Below are positions 24,028-33,939 of a stretch of 64,000 nt of DNA, piece by piece. A program made the position numbers and the translations under genes. The stretch spans positions 1 through 64,000 of the forward strand of contig CBCPMW010000014.1 in NCBI GenBank assembly GCA_965120375.1, read 5' to 3'. The first letter of the stretch is position 1. Each line of letters starts with the position of its first letter. Below the pieces are notes generated by a model that saw only the letters and a list, made by a program, of their open reading frames with translations, was not told the DNA's origin and ran no database searches. This DNA is from CASPLG01 sp965120375 (GTDB lineage Bacteria > Bacillota > Clostridia > Oscillospirales > Acutalibacteraceae).

Positions 24028-26229
24028 ATGGATCAACTTGATTTAGATTCGCTACTGGAACTTAAATGTACTGCTGAAAATCTAATATTTAGGAACGAAT
24101 CGAGCGGATATACTGTTTTGGGAGTAAAATCTCAAGATCAGGAAGTTGTGGCTGTTGGGAATATGCCGTGGGTTAATGTGGGGGAAGGTCTTAGCCTTGT
24201 AGGGAAGTGGAAATTTCATCCCAGTTTTGGTGTGCAGTTTTTTGTAGAAAGATACGAAAGGTTTACTCCGCTTGGGAATCATTCGATTGTAAAGTTTCTT
24301 TCTTCTGGAATAGTTAAGGGAATAGGAATTAATATCGCGGAGCGGATAGTAGAAAAATTTGGTGAGGAAACTCTACAAATTTTGCAGGATTGCCCGGGAA
24401 AAATTTGTGAGATTAAGGGTATAAATACTCAAAAAGCGAAAAAAATATCAGATAAATTGCGAGAAATTGAGACCTTAAAAAATATAGACAATTATTTGAA
24501 AAAATATTCCCTTTCATCTGATGATACTGTGAAAGTTTATAAAATTTTAGGTGAAAATGCGATAAATGAAGTTGAGAATAATCCTTACATACTTTGCCAA
24601 GAAGAGATTGGCATAGACTTTGAAAAAGCAGATATAATCGCAAAAAATTTAGGGAAACCCACGGATAATTCTAGTAGGATAAAAGAAGGAATTTTGTATA
24701 TTTTGAAGCACAATATAAACAATGGACATACTTGTTTGCCTGTTGGTAAATTTGTCTCGGTTGCATCGGATTTTTTGGAAGTTTCTAAAGAGTTGATTGA
24801 AGAAAATATTGAAATTATGTTGAAAAACGGAGACATAAAGATAGAGAACTTAAATGAAAATAATTTTATATTTTTAGAGAGTTTGCATAATTTGGAGACT
24901 TATTGCGCTCTTAGGATAAAAATGATTATGAGTCAAAGTGAAGTTTCAGAACAAGATGTTTATAAAAAAATAAAAAATATTGAACATAGATCGGGAATAG
25001 TTTATTCATATTTGCAAAAACGTGCCATAAAATATGCGGTGACAAAAGGAATTTTTGTTTTAACTGGTGGGCCTGGGACAGGAAAGACTACAACACTTCA
25101 GGCGATAATTGAAATTTTAGAAAACAAAGGTGAAAAAGTACTTGTTGCGGCTCCAACTGGTAGAGCAGTACAAAGAATATGTGAGGTTACCAGAAAAGAA
25201 GCAAAAACAATACATAGAATGCTTGAAGCCTGCTTGAACAGTAGAGGCGCTGCAATTTTTAGTAAAAATGAAAAAAACTTACTTGATTGCGACACTTTAA
25301 TAGTTGACGAGGCTTCTATGATTGATTTAACTCTGTTTGAAGCAATTTTAAGAGCGTTACCTATGGGAAGCAGGCTTATAATCGTAGGAGATTCCGATCA
25401 ATTGCCCTCAATAGGAGCGGGTGATATTTTGGGAGATTTGGTATCAAGTGGAGTTATTCCCGCTGTAAGGCTTTCTGAAATTTTTCGTCAATCTCAAAAA
25501 AGTTTAATTGTAGTGAATGCACACAAAATAGTTAGAGGCGAAATGCCGAATTTAAGTTCAAAAGATAATGATTTTTTCTTTTTGCCTGTTTCTGACCCGA
25601 AAAAAATTTGTGAAACTGTTGTAGATTTATATACAAGAAGATTGCCGAAAAGTTACGGTTACAACCCTAAAGATGATATACAAGTGCTGACGCTTGGAAG
25701 AAAAGGAAATATAGGGATGGAATTTTTAAATTTACACCTTCAAAAAGCTGTAAATCCTAAATCTTCGTATAAAAGAGAAATAAACGTAAATGGCTTTATA
25801 CTTCGTGAACAAGATAAAGTAATGCAAACAAAAAATAATTATAATATATTTTGGGAAAAATCAGATTCAACGCAGGGAGAAGGGATCTATAACGGAGATA
25901 TTGGGACAGTTTTAGAAATAGATCTTTCTTCATTTCATATTGCTGTAAAATTTGACGAAAAAATTGCCGTGTATGAACTAGAGCTTGCAGGGGAATTAGA
26001 GCTTGCTTATGCTTCAACAGTTCATAAGAGTCAAGGAAGTGAATTTGAAGTGGTAATTTTGCCTCTGTTTGGACAAAATTCAAGATTGCATTACCGAAAT
26101 CTTCTTTATACGGCTGTTACTAGAGCGAAATCTAAACTTATAATTGTTGGTCAGGAGGGGGCTATAAAAAATATGATAGAAAACGATAAAAAAGCCAAAA
26201 GGTACTCTAGCCTCAAATATTTTTTGTAA
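24028..26229 (+). CDS. recD2: ATP-dependent DNA helicase RecD2
   Basis: A 733-residue RecD-like superfamily 1 helicase. An N-terminal OB/HHH-type part (residues 1-190, including GIGINIAERIVEKFG) precedes the motor. Walker A is GGPGTGKTT at 347-355, Walker B-like motif II is LIVDEASMID, and a late motif is STVHKSQGSEF. RecD2 works without RecBC and helps in mismatch repair and fork restart in Gram-positive bacteria. It follows the S41 gene by 18 nt and precedes comF. Confidence 0.95.
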   Translation: MDQLDLDSLLELKCTAENLIFRNESSGYTVLGVKSQDQEVVAVGNMPWVNVGEGLSLVGKWKFHPSFGVQFFVERYERFTPLGNHSIVKFLSSGIVKGIGINIAERIVEKFGEETLQILQDCPGKICEIKGINTQKAKKISDKLREIETLKNIDNYLKKYSLSSDDTVKVYKILGENAINEVENNPYILCQEEIGIDFEKADIIAKNLGKPTDNSSRIKEGILYILKHNINNGHTCLPVGKFVSVASDFLEVSKELIEENIEIMLKNGDIKIENLNENNFIFLESLHNLETYCALRIKMIMSQSEVSEQDVYKKIKNIEHRSGIVYSYLQKRAIKYAVTKGIFVLTGGPGTGKTTTLQAIIEILENKGEKVLVAAPTGRAVQRICEVTRKEAKTIHRMLEACLNSRGAAIFSKNEKNLLDCDTLIVDEASMIDLTLFEAILRALPMGSRLIIVGDSDQLPSIGAGDILGDLVSSGVIPAVRLSEIFRQSQKSLIVVNAHKIVRGEMPNLSSKDNDFFFLPVSDPKKICETVVDLYTRRLPKSYGYNPKDDIQVLTLGRKGNIGMEFLNLHLQKAVNPKSSYKREINVNGFILREQDKVMQTKNNYNIFWEKSDSTQGEGIYNGDIGTVLEIDLSSFHIAVKFDEKIAVYELELAGELELAYASTVHKSQGSEFEVVILPLFGQNSRLHYRNLLYTAVTRAKSKLIIVGQEGAIKNMIENDKKAKRYSSLKYFL

Positions 26230-26253
26230 AAAGTACAAGATAAGGAGAATAAA

Positions 26254-26901
26254 ATGAAAAGAGGGTCAATTGTTAATAGACTTATTTCTTTAGTTTACCC
26301 GGAAACCTGTCCGTATTGCGGGAAAGTTATAGGAATTGAGGATGAAAAATGTGATAAATGCAGAGAAGAAATAAAATATACAGTAGGATTAAGGGAAATA
26401 TATGAAGACGTTCTATGTATGTCTCCCTTTTCGTACAAAGAAAAAGTACGAGAGGCGGTACGTAAATTTAAATTTGAAGGACAAAAACGCTATGCTTGGA
26501 ACTTTGCATATGAAATTGTAAAGTTTATGAAGATTAAATTTGCTGATGAAAAATTTTCGTTTGTTACATCTGTTCCTCTTCATGAGGAAAGAGAAAAGAA
26601 GAGAGGATATAATCAATCATATGCTTTATCACAGGAAATATCTGAATTTTTAGAGATTGAAAATAGAATAATTTTAAAAAAAGTAAAAAATAATCCACCT
26701 CAGTACAAAATGGAAAATTTTGTGCAAAGATCTATGAATGTAAATGGTGTGTACAAAGTTTTGGAAATAGCAAAAGATAAAGGAAAAATTTTGTTATGTG
26801 ACGACGTGATTGCAAGTGGAAGCACTTTATTGGAAAGTGTAAAAGTCTTGAAAAAGGCGGGATTCAAAGACATTTTGTGTGTTTCTATAGCAAGTGTTTG
26901 A
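26254..26901 (+). CDS. comF: ComF family protein
   Basis: A 215-residue protein. The N-terminal zinc finger has Cys19, Cys22, Cys33 and Cys36 (CPYC and CDKC). The C-terminal phosphoribosyltransferase-like domain has the PRPP loop LLCDDVIASGSTLLE. ComF is required for DNA uptake in naturally competent Gram-positives, but the gene is also common in species not known to be competent. No comFA helicase is adjacent. Confidence 0.9.
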   Translation: MKRGSIVNRLISLVYPETCPYCGKVIGIEDEKCDKCREEIKYTVGLREIYEDVLCMSPFSYKEKVREAVRKFKFEGQKRYAWNFAYEIVKFMKIKFADEKFSFVTSVPLHEEREKKRGYNQSYALSQEISEFLEIENRIILKKVKNNPPQYKMENFVQRSMNVNGVYKVLEIAKDKGKILLCDDVIASGSTLLESVKVLKKAGFKDILCVSIASV

Positions 26902-26959
26902 TCATATATGTTTCTTAGATAAAATTATAAATTTAATATGGAATTTATTGATTTATATG

Positions 26960-26992
26960 TTTAAAATATGTAGAATGTTTTCATATTTTAAA
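26960..26992. promoter_or_regulatory. Perfect 11-bp inverted repeat upstream of the amino-acid transporter
   Basis: TTTAAAATATG and CATATTTTAAA form a perfect inverted repeat with an 11-bp spacer, ending a few bases before the AAAGGAAG ribosome binding site. It could be an operator or a hairpin in the leader. It does not match the CodY consensus and lacks a T-tract. Confidence 0.5.
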
Positions 26993-27010
26993 CAAAGGAA
27001 GAGAAACATA

Positions 27011-28483
27011 ATGAAAAAAATTTTTAATGTTTTATTTGGGATTTTTTGCATTTTTTGTTTGTCTGATCTAGGACAAGTATCCTTTGCTCAAGATGATGTA
27101 TTATCAGAGATAAAAGAAAAAGGATACATTACAATGGTTACAAATGCTGAATTTGAGCCGTTTGAGTACAAAGAAGGAAGCGAAACTGTTGGAATAGACA
27201 TAGACATTGCTAAAGAAATTGCGAAAAGAATAGGAGTGGATCTTAAGATAAAAGACGTTTCTTTTGATGCTCTTCCGTTAGAGTTAGTTCGAGGAGACTG
27301 TGATTTCGCTTTAGCAGGAATAAGTTACAGTGAAGACAAAGCTCAAAATGTTGATTTTTCAGATGAATCTTATTTTGATGCAAAACAAGCTATAATAGTT
27401 CCGAAAGAAAGTAAAATAAAAGAAGAGAATGATTTAAATGGCAAAAAAATTGGTGTACATATGGGGACCACAGGAGATATTTATTGTACAGAACATTTTA
27501 GAAATTCTGAGATTTCCCGTCTTCCGAATAGCACGCTTGCAGTTTTAGAGATGATAAGTGGTCGTATTGACGCTGTTGTTATAGACAATTTACCAGCTAG
27601 AAATCTAGAAGCGAAACATGCGGGTCTTATAAAGATTCTAGATGATTATTTATTTGAAGAGCAGTATCGTGTTGTTGTTCCAAAAGGGAGTGAACTTAAA
27701 AGTTATATAGATGAGGCTTTAAGGGAACTAAAATCAGAGGGAATAATTGAAAAAATAGTGGATTCTTATGTTTATAGTCCGTTTGATTCAGGGCATGGTT
27801 TTTTAGGTCTTGTTTACAACGGACTAATTAGCAAAGGAAGATACAAAAATATTCTTGAAGGTTTAGGAAATACGATGCAAATTACTTGTGGAGCGCTTGT
27901 TATTGGAGTTTTTATAGGTAGTGTAATAGCTCTTTTGAAATTAAGTAGTAGCAAGAATATGATTGTTAAGGTTTTGAAAAAGTTTGCTGATTTCTATCTT
28001 GCGGTTATAAGAGGAACTCCGGTAGTAGTTCAGCTCTTTGTTATATATTATTTTATTTTTGTTTCGACTGATTTAAGTAAGGTTGCCGTAGCAATGATAG
28101 CCTTTGGTATAAATTCAGGGGCATATGTTGGAGTGGTTTTACAATCTGGAATATTATCGGTTGATAGTGGGCAATATGAAGCAGCAAGGTCACTTGGGCT
28201 TAGCAAAAAAGATGCAATGGTTAAAGTTGTATTTCCTCAAGCTCTAAAAAATGTTATAGCTAATCTTTGTAATGAATTTATTGATCTTATAAAAGAAACT
28301 TCTGTTGCAGGATTTATAGGAATTATGGATTTGTCTCGAGCTGGAGATATAATAAGGACTCAAACTTTAGATCCATTTGTGCCACTTTTAACAGTTGCAA
28401 CGATTTATTTTTTGATAGTTTGGACATTATCGTCTGTTATGGATTTTATAGAAAGGAGACTGCGCAGGAGTGATATACGTTAA
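27011..28483 (+). CDS. Amino-acid ABC transporter: fused substrate-binding protein and permease
   Basis: A 490-residue fusion. The ATG at 27011 is preferred: it follows AAAGGAAG and opens with a signal peptide (MKKIFNVLFGIFCIF, cleavage near SFAQ). The binding domain at about residues 30-255 shows EFEPFEYKEG, VGIDIDIAKEIAKR and DAVVIDNLPA, typical of polar amino-acid binding proteins. The permease at about 285-485 has the EAA-type loop YEAARSLGLSKKDAM. The fusion resembles Lactococcus GlnP. The ATPase gene overlaps its end by 14 nt. Confidence 0.92.
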   Translation: MKKIFNVLFGIFCIFCLSDLGQVSFAQDDVLSEIKEKGYITMVTNAEFEPFEYKEGSETVGIDIDIAKEIAKRIGVDLKIKDVSFDALPLELVRGDCDFALAGISYSEDKAQNVDFSDESYFDAKQAIIVPKESKIKEENDLNGKKIGVHMGTTGDIYCTEHFRNSEISRLPNSTLAVLEMISGRIDAVVIDNLPARNLEAKHAGLIKILDDYLFEEQYRVVVPKGSELKSYIDEALRELKSEGIIEKIVDSYVYSPFDSGHGFLGLVYNGLISKGRYKNILEGLGNTMQITCGALVIGVFIGSVIALLKLSSSKNMIVKVLKKFADFYLAVIRGTPVVVQLFVIYYFIFVSTDLSKVAVAMIAFGINSGAYVGVVLQSGILSVDSGQYEAARSLGLSKKDAMVKVVFPQALKNVIANLCNEFIDLIKETSVAGFIGIMDLSRAGDIIRTQTLDPFVPLLTVATIYFLIVWTLSSVMDFIERRLRRSDIR

Positions 28484-29204
28484 AGATCTTTATAAACAAT
28501 TTAATGCTTCAAGTGGAACTGTAAATGTTTTAAATGGAATTACAGTTGAAGTAAAGAAAGGTGAAAAAATTGCAATTATAGGTCCGTCTGGGTCAGGAAA
28601 AAGTACATTTTTGCGCTGTTTAAATAGATTAGATGAACCAACTTCCGGGAAAATAATATTTGATGGTGTGGAAATGACTGATTCCGAGCGGACTTTAGAT
28701 AAAATGCGACAGCAAATAGGGATGGTATTCCAGCATTTTAATTTGTTTCCACATTTGACTGTTCGAGAAAATATTACTCTTGCACCGGTACTACTTGGAC
28801 TGAAAAAACAAAAAGAAGCAGATCTACAGGCAGAGTCGCTTTTGGAAAGAGTTGGACTTTTAGAAAAGGCAGATGTTTATCCGATTAGGCTTTCAGGGGG
28901 GCAAAAACAAAGAGTTGCGATAGTGCGAGCGCTTGCAATGAACCCAAAACTTATGCTTTTTGATGAGCCAACTTCAGCTTTAGACCCAGAAATGATAGGT
29001 GAAGTTTTGTCTGTTATGAGAGAAGTTGCGAACGACGGCATGACAATGATTGTTGTAACACATGAAATCAGCTTTGCTAGAGAAGTTGCGACTAGAATTC
29101 TTTTTATGGAAAAAGGTAAAATAGTTGCAGATGAGCCGCCTGAAAATTTATTTACTTGTTCGAAAAATCCAAGAGTAAAAGAGTTTTTGTCTAAAATTTT
29201 ATGA
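28470..29204 (+). CDS. glnQ: Amino-acid ABC transporter ATP-binding protein (GlnQ-type)
   Basis: A 244-residue ATPase with Walker A GPSGSGKST, Q-loop QHFNLFPHLTV, signature LSGGQKQR, Walker B LMLFDEPTSALDPEM and switch VTHE. The pattern is that of the polar amino-acid uptake family. GTG start at 28470 within the end of the permease gene, with AAAGGAG upstream. Specificity (Gln, Glu, Arg, Cys or others) cannot be decided. Confidence 0.93.
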   Translation: MIYVKDLYKQFNASSGTVNVLNGITVEVKKGEKIAIIGPSGSGKSTFLRCLNRLDEPTSGKIIFDGVEMTDSERTLDKMRQQIGMVFQHFNLFPHLTVRENITLAPVLLGLKKQKEADLQAESLLERVGLLEKADVYPIRLSGGQKQRVAIVRALAMNPKLMLFDEPTSALDPEMIGEVLSVMREVANDGMTMIVVTHEISFAREVATRILFMEKGKIVADEPPENLFTCSKNPRVKEFLSKIL

Positions 29205-29248
29205 ACTTGAATTTATAATAAATAAAAAGGAGAATTAAGCATTAAGTT

Positions 29249-29668
29249 ATGCTGATTAGTAGTAGCGTCGAAGAAACTCAAAAAATTGGCGAAAAAATCG
29301 GGAAAACTTTAAAAGGGAAAGAAATTTTAGCTCTTTTTGGTGGACTTGGAGCTGGGAAAACGGCACTCACTCGAGGGATCGTAGATATTTTAGGTGCAAA
29401 AGACCAAACCTCTAGCCCTACTTTTGCTATAATGAACGAATATAATGGAGAAAAAGGGAAAATTTTTCATTTTGATATGTATAGGATAAATGGTGAAGAA
29501 GATCTAGAAAGTACAGGATTTTACGACTGTATAGGGAAAGGTATTATAATAATAGAATGGAGCGAAAATATACTAGGTTTAATTCCAAATAGCGCGGTAA
29601 AAATTTTATTAGAACCTGGAGAAAATGAAAATGAAAGAAAGATAAAGATAGAAGGGGTAAAAATTTGA
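29249..29668 (+). CDS. tsaE: tRNA threonylcarbamoyladenosine biosynthesis ATPase TsaE
   Basis: A 139-residue P-loop protein. Walker A is GGLGAGKTALTRG, followed by the family mark TSSPTFAIMNEY and FHFDMYR. TsaE drives the TsaBDE complex that makes t6A on ANN-decoding tRNAs. It overlaps tsaB by 4 nt. Size is usual. Confidence 0.95.
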   Translation: MLISSSVEETQKIGEKIGKTLKGKEILALFGGLGAGKTALTRGIVDILGAKDQTSSPTFAIMNEYNGEKGKIFHFDMYRINGEEDLESTGFYDCIGKGIIIIEWSENILGLIPNSAVKILLEPGENENERKIKIEGVKI

Positions 29669-30390
29669 TAAAGATACTATCAGTAGATACATGTCTTAAT
29701 TCGTGTTCTGTGGCAGTTAGTTGTGGTGAAAGTTTAGTTAGTGAAATTTTTTTAAATACAGGGCTAACTCATAGTGAAACATTAATGACGACGATAAAAT
29801 CAACACTCTTTTCAGCTAATTTAAAGCCTGAAGATATAGATGTTTTTGGGGTTACAAATGGTCCGGGTTCATTTACTGGAATTAGGATAGGTATGGCAAC
29901 TGTTAAGGGTATGGCTATAGCTTTTGACAAACCTTCCATTGCAGTTTCGTCACTTTTTGCACTAGCTTTAAAAGTAAGCTTTACAGATGCTATAGTTTGC
30001 TCGTGTATAGACGCTAGGAATAATCAAATCTATAATGCTATTTTTGAGTCAAACAGTGGAAAAATAAAAAGAGTAACTAAAAATAGAGCCATATATATCG
30101 ATGATTTTATAAAGGAAATTAGAGAAATAGACCGGAAAATAATTTTTGTTGGTGATGCAGCTAAAATGTGTTATAATACTGCGAAGGATAATCTTAAGGC
30201 TGCAAATTTACTTTTGCCACCGGAAGATTTTCACTATATAAGAGCGGGTAATGTTGCAGAGGAAGTTTTAAGTCGGTATAAGGAAGGGAGTTGTGTACAA
30301 AAAAGTCAGTCTATTTTGCCGGAATATATAAAAGTTTCTCAGGCTCAAAGGCAGCTAGAAGAAAAAAGAAAGGAAGATATAAAATTTTGA
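29665..30390 (+). CDS. tsaB: tRNA threonylcarbamoyladenosine biosynthesis protein TsaB
   Basis: A 241-residue member of the ASKHA fold. ILSVDTCLNSCSVAV at the start, TGLTHSETL and NGPGSFTGIRIGMATVKG are diagnostic. It scaffolds TsaD in t6A synthesis. The start is TTG, overlapping tsaE, and it is followed by rpiB in an overlapping arrangement. rimI, often the third gene, is absent here. Confidence 0.95.
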   Translation: MIKILSVDTCLNSCSVAVSCGESLVSEIFLNTGLTHSETLMTTIKSTLFSANLKPEDIDVFGVTNGPGSFTGIRIGMATVKGMAIAFDKPSIAVSSLFALALKVSFTDAIVCSCIDARNNQIYNAIFESNSGKIKRVTKNRAIYIDDFIKEIREIDRKIIFVGDAAKMCYNTAKDNLKAANLLLPPEDFHYIRAGNVAEEVLSRYKEGSCVQKSQSILPEYIKVSQAQRQLEEKRKEDIKF

Positions 30391-30827
30391 TAGCAATTGG
30401 AAGTGATCACGGAGGATTTAGAGCAAAAGAATCTGTGAAATTGTTTTTGCTAGAAAAAGAAATAAAATATAAAGATTTTGGAACATACGGAGAAGATTCT
30501 GTAGATTATCCTGAATTTGCAGTAAAAGTTTCAGAGTCTGTAGCAAATAGACAAACTGAAAAAGGGATATTAATTTGTAAAACTGGTATAGGTGTTTCAA
30601 TAGTTGCAAACAAAATAAAAGGAATTCGGGCAGCGCTTTGTCATAGTGAATACTACGCCGAAATGGCGAGAAAGCATAATAATGCAAATGTGCTTTGTTT
30701 AGGTAGTTTTGAACTGGAAAATGAGAAACTATTTAGTATTGTCGAAACTTTTCTAAGTACTCAATTTGAGGGGGGGCGGCATAAAAAAAGAGTAGAGAAA
30801 ATAAGCAAAATTGAGGCAAGGATCTAA
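30387..30827 (+). CDS. rpiB: Ribose-5-phosphate isomerase B
   Basis: A 146-residue RpiB. The TTG at 30387 overlaps the tsaB stop and gives the family start MIAIGSDHGGFRAKE; a longer frame upstream lies inside tsaB. ICKTGIGVSIVANKIKGIRAA contains the active-site Cys and the phosphate-binding region. It interconverts ribose- and ribulose-5-phosphate, which also supplies the TarJ-like enzyme of the CDP-ribitol branch. Confidence 0.94.
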   Translation: MIAIGSDHGGFRAKESVKLFLLEKEIKYKDFGTYGEDSVDYPEFAVKVSESVANRQTEKGILICKTGIGVSIVANKIKGIRAALCHSEYYAEMARKHNNANVLCLGSFELENEKLFSIVETFLSTQFEGGRHKKRVEKISKIEARI

Positions 30828-30840
30828 AGGAGAAAGAGAA

Positions 30841-31479
30841 ATGAGTGCAGAAAATAATGTATTTATAATGGATCATCCATTAATTCAGCATAAATTAACA
30901 CTTTTGAGGGATAAAAGAACGGGATCAAAAGAGTTTAGGGAACTTATAAGTGAAATAGCTATGCTTATGTGTTACGATGCTACAAGAGATTTGACACTAA
31001 AAGAGGTCGAAGTAGAGACTCCAATTGCGACTGCAAAATCGAATGTAATATGCGGTAGAAAAATGGCGTTTATTCCAATACTTAGAGCAGGAATTGGTAT
31101 GGTAGACGGTGTTATGAGGCTTGTTCCGGCTGCAAAGGTAGGGCATATAGGATTTTATCGTGATCCAAAAACTTTAGAACCAGTTGAATATTACAGTAAA
31201 CTTCCGTGTGATATAGAAGAAAGGGAAGTTGTTGTTCTTGACCCAATGCTTGCAACTGGGGGGTCAGCAAAAGGGGCGATAAGTATAGTAAAAAGGAGCA
31301 AACCTTTAAGTATAAAATTTATGTGTATAATAGCAGCACCTGAAGGAATAAAAGCTCTCCATGACGAGCATCCTGACATTAAAATATATTGCGCAGTTAA
31401 AGACAAATGTTTAGATGATCATGGTTATATTATCCCGGGTTTAGGTGACGCAGGCGATAGAATTTTTGGAACAAAATAA
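30841..31479 (+). CDS. upp: Uracil phosphoribosyltransferase
   Basis: A 212-residue enzyme that makes UMP from uracil and PRPP. The ATG at 30841 follows AAAGGAGAAAG. Motifs: HPLIQHKLT at the start, ILRAGIGMVDG, the PRPP loop LDPMLATGGSA, and GLGDAGDR at the C-terminus. Full length, no oddities. Confidence 0.96.
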   Translation: MSAENNVFIMDHPLIQHKLTLLRDKRTGSKEFRELISEIAMLMCYDATRDLTLKEVEVETPIATAKSNVICGRKMAFIPILRAGIGMVDGVMRLVPAAKVGHIGFYRDPKTLEPVEYYSKLPCDIEEREVVVLDPMLATGGSAKGAISIVKRSKPLSIKFMCIIAAPEGIKALHDEHPDIKIYCAVKDKCLDDHGYIIPGLGDAGDRIFGTK

Positions 31480-31508
31480 CAAGGGCCGATTTAAAGAGGT
31501 TTTAGCTT

Positions 31509-33371
31509 ATGGGAACAATACGTGATAGACTTAAAGGTTTTAGAAAATATATACTTTTTTTCTGCGATTTTATACTTTGGAATATAGCTTTTTACTTATC
31601 ATTCGCGATAAATAAAAATAGTTTTTCTTTACTTGGTTTTGAAGATACTTTTGTTAGATATCTAGTGGTTGTCAATGTAGGTTTTTCTCTTACATTCCTT
31701 GTTTTTAAGTTATATGATAAGATCTGGAGATATGCCGACATAGAGGACTTTTTTTATGCAGGGATTGCGACTTTTTGTGCAAACTTTGTGTTTTTTTCTA
31801 TAACAGTTTTGATTTACGATAATTTAGGTATAAGAATGTATGTACTTTTGCTCCTTATTTCTACTTTTTTGATGTTAATGTTTAGGCTGGTTTATAGGAT
31901 AAATAAGTTACTCGACGGTAGAGGCGTTTATGAGGTTGAAAATAAAAAAAGACTGATGATTGTGGGAGCAGGAGAAGCTTCAGCTTCGGTTTTAAGAGAA
32001 ATTGCTAAATATTCGGCAAACACATACCTTCCAATTTGCATAGTAGACGATGATAGAGAAAAAGTTGGAAGAAGGATTTTAGGGGTAAAAATAGAAGGAT
32101 CAACATATGAGATCCCAAGTATATGCGAAAGAATGAACGTTGAAACGATCCTTTTTGCTATTACATCAATATCGTCTCAAGAAAAACGAAGAATTCTAGA
32201 TATATGTGCAAAAACAGGTCTAGAAGTTAGAATTGTTCCGAATATATATGAAGTTGTAACTTCTGGTGCGAATATTACGTCTACAATTAGACGAGTTGAA
32301 GTTGAAGATTTACTTGGGAGGGAACCCGTAATTTTTAATCATAAAAAATACGGGAAATATATAATCAAAAATACAGTGCTTGTTACTGGAGCTGGCGGTT
32401 CTATAGGTTCTGAACTTTGTAGGCAGATAACAACTTTAAATCCAAAAAAACTAATTATTTTAGATATTTACGAAAATGGAGCTTATGATATTCAACAAGA
32501 ACTTTTGATGAAACACAAGGGAAAAGTGAATATAGAAGTTGAAATTGCATCAATAAGAGATAAAAATAAAATAAACAAAATCTTTAAAGAGAAAAATATC
32601 GATGTTGTTTTCCATGCGGCAGCTCATAAGCATGTCCCACTTATGGAAACAAATCCAGAAGAAGCTGTAAAAAATAATGTCTTTGGAACTCTAAATTTAG
32701 TCCAAGCAGCAGACAAATATAAAGTTAAAAAGTTTGTTCAAATTTCTACGGATAAAGCTGTAAATCCAACTAATTTTATGGGTGCAACTAAAAGAATTTG
32801 CGAAATGATTGTTCAACTTATGGACAAGTCAAGTGAAACAGAGTTTGTAGCCGTAAGATTTGGAAATGTTTTGGGGTCAAATGGTTCTGTAATTCCACTT
32901 TTTGAAGAGCAAATTAAAAATGGTGGACCAGTAACTGTAACTCATCCAGATATAATTAGGTATTTTATGACAATTCCAGAGGCTGTGTCCTTAGTTTTAA
33001 CTGCTGGTGGATTTGCTCAAGGGGGAGAAATATTTGTCCTTGATATGGGTGAGCCAGTAAAAATAAAAGATTTGGCAGAAAATTTAATTAGATTATCTGG
33101 GTTTGTGCCAGATGAACAGATAAAAATAAAATATACTGGTCTAAGGCCAGGTGAAAAGTTATATGAAGAACTCCTTTTAGATGAAGAAGGGATAAAGAAA
33201 ACAAAAAATGAAAAAATTTATATTGGAACCCCAATTGAAATAGAAAAAAGTGAGTTTGATTATGGGCTTGAGGAATTAAAAGTAGCTTGCGAAAATAATG
33301 ATGTAAATGAAATTGAGAGAATTATCTCGCTGATGGTTCCGACATTTAATCACAAGAAGAGTTCTTTTTAA
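31509..33371 (+). CDS. CapD/PglF-type nucleotide-sugar 4,6-dehydratase, membrane-anchored
   Basis: A 620-residue protein. Four membrane segments fill about residues 12-125. A first nucleotide-binding fold begins MIVGAGEASASVLRE; the catalytic extended short-chain dehydrogenase domain starts VLVTGAGGSIGSELCRQI near residue 295. FVQISTDKAVNPTNFMGATK holds the dehydratase active site, in which the usual Tyr of Y-x3-K is Met (MGATK), as in the CapD group. It likely makes UDP-4-keto-6-deoxy-GlcNAc for surface glycans. It lies some 18 kb from the polysaccharide cluster. Confidence 0.88.
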   Translation: MGTIRDRLKGFRKYILFFCDFILWNIAFYLSFAINKNSFSLLGFEDTFVRYLVVVNVGFSLTFLVFKLYDKIWRYADIEDFFYAGIATFCANFVFFSITVLIYDNLGIRMYVLLLLISTFLMLMFRLVYRINKLLDGRGVYEVENKKRLMIVGAGEASASVLREIAKYSANTYLPICIVDDDREKVGRRILGVKIEGSTYEIPSICERMNVETILFAITSISSQEKRRILDICAKTGLEVRIVPNIYEVVTSGANITSTIRRVEVEDLLGREPVIFNHKKYGKYIIKNTVLVTGAGGSIGSELCRQITTLNPKKLIILDIYENGAYDIQQELLMKHKGKVNIEVEIASIRDKNKINKIFKEKNIDVVFHAAAHKHVPLMETNPEEAVKNNVFGTLNLVQAADKYKVKKFVQISTDKAVNPTNFMGATKRICEMIVQLMDKSSETEFVAVRFGNVLGSNGSVIPLFEEQIKNGGPVTVTHPDIIRYFMTIPEAVSLVLTAGGFAQGGEIFVLDMGEPVKIKDLAENLIRLSGFVPDEQIKIKYTGLRPGEKLYEELLLDEEGIKKTKNEKIYIGTPIEIEKSEFDYGLEELKVACENNDVNEIERIISLMVPTFNHKKSSF

Positions 33372-33801
33372 GAGCTTTTATTGCACAAACAGCTAAACTA
33401 TCACATCTTTCGTTCTCGGGGTGACCGGAATGCCCTTTTATCCAAAAAAACTGAGTTTCATGCATATCAATTAGAGTTAAAAGTCTATCCCATAAATCAG
33501 AATTCATAGCAGGTCCGCTTTTTCCGCGTTTCCACCCGTTTTCTTTCCATTTTTTAGCCCACCCATTTGTGATAGCATCGCAAACATACTTTGAATCGCT
33601 GTAAATTGAAACGACGCACTTTTCTTTAAGTACTTCTAGAGCTTTTATTATTGCTGTAAGTTCCATTCGATTGTTGGTGGTCATATTTTCTGAACCAAAT
33701 ATTTCTTTTTCATGAGTCTTGTATCTTAAAATTGCACCCCAACCTCCAGGTCCGGGGTTTTTACTGCATGCCCCATCTGTATAAATTTCAACTTTTTTCA
33801 A
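33346..33801 (-). CDS. rnhA: Ribonuclease HI
   Basis: A 151-residue enzyme that cuts the RNA of RNA-DNA hybrids. The start is the TTG at 33801, giving MKKVEIYTDGACSKNPGPGG, with AGAGGG upstream; the frame could extend six codons further. The catalytic D-E-D-D set is visible: YTDGACS, MELTAII, YSDSKYV and NERCDSLA. It is the only minus-strand protein gene in the window, and its 3' end overlaps the end of the dehydratase gene by 26 nt. Confidence 0.94.
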   Translation of the reverse strand: MKKVEIYTDGACSKNPGPGGWGAILRYKTHEKEIFGSENMTTNNRMELTAIIKALEVLKEKCVVSIYSDSKYVCDAITNGWAKKWKENGWKRGKSGPAMNSDLWDRLLTLIDMHETQFFWIKGHSGHPENERCDSLAVCAIKALKKNSSCD

Positions 33802-33939
33802 TTTCTTTGTCCCTCTCAAATTTTTATCTACGGTAATTATACAATAAAAACTCTAAAATAAAAAGGATTTGATTGCAGTTAAAAAAGCTTAAATAAGTTA
33901 TATAAATCGTATAAAACATTTAAATTTGCAAGTAACATC

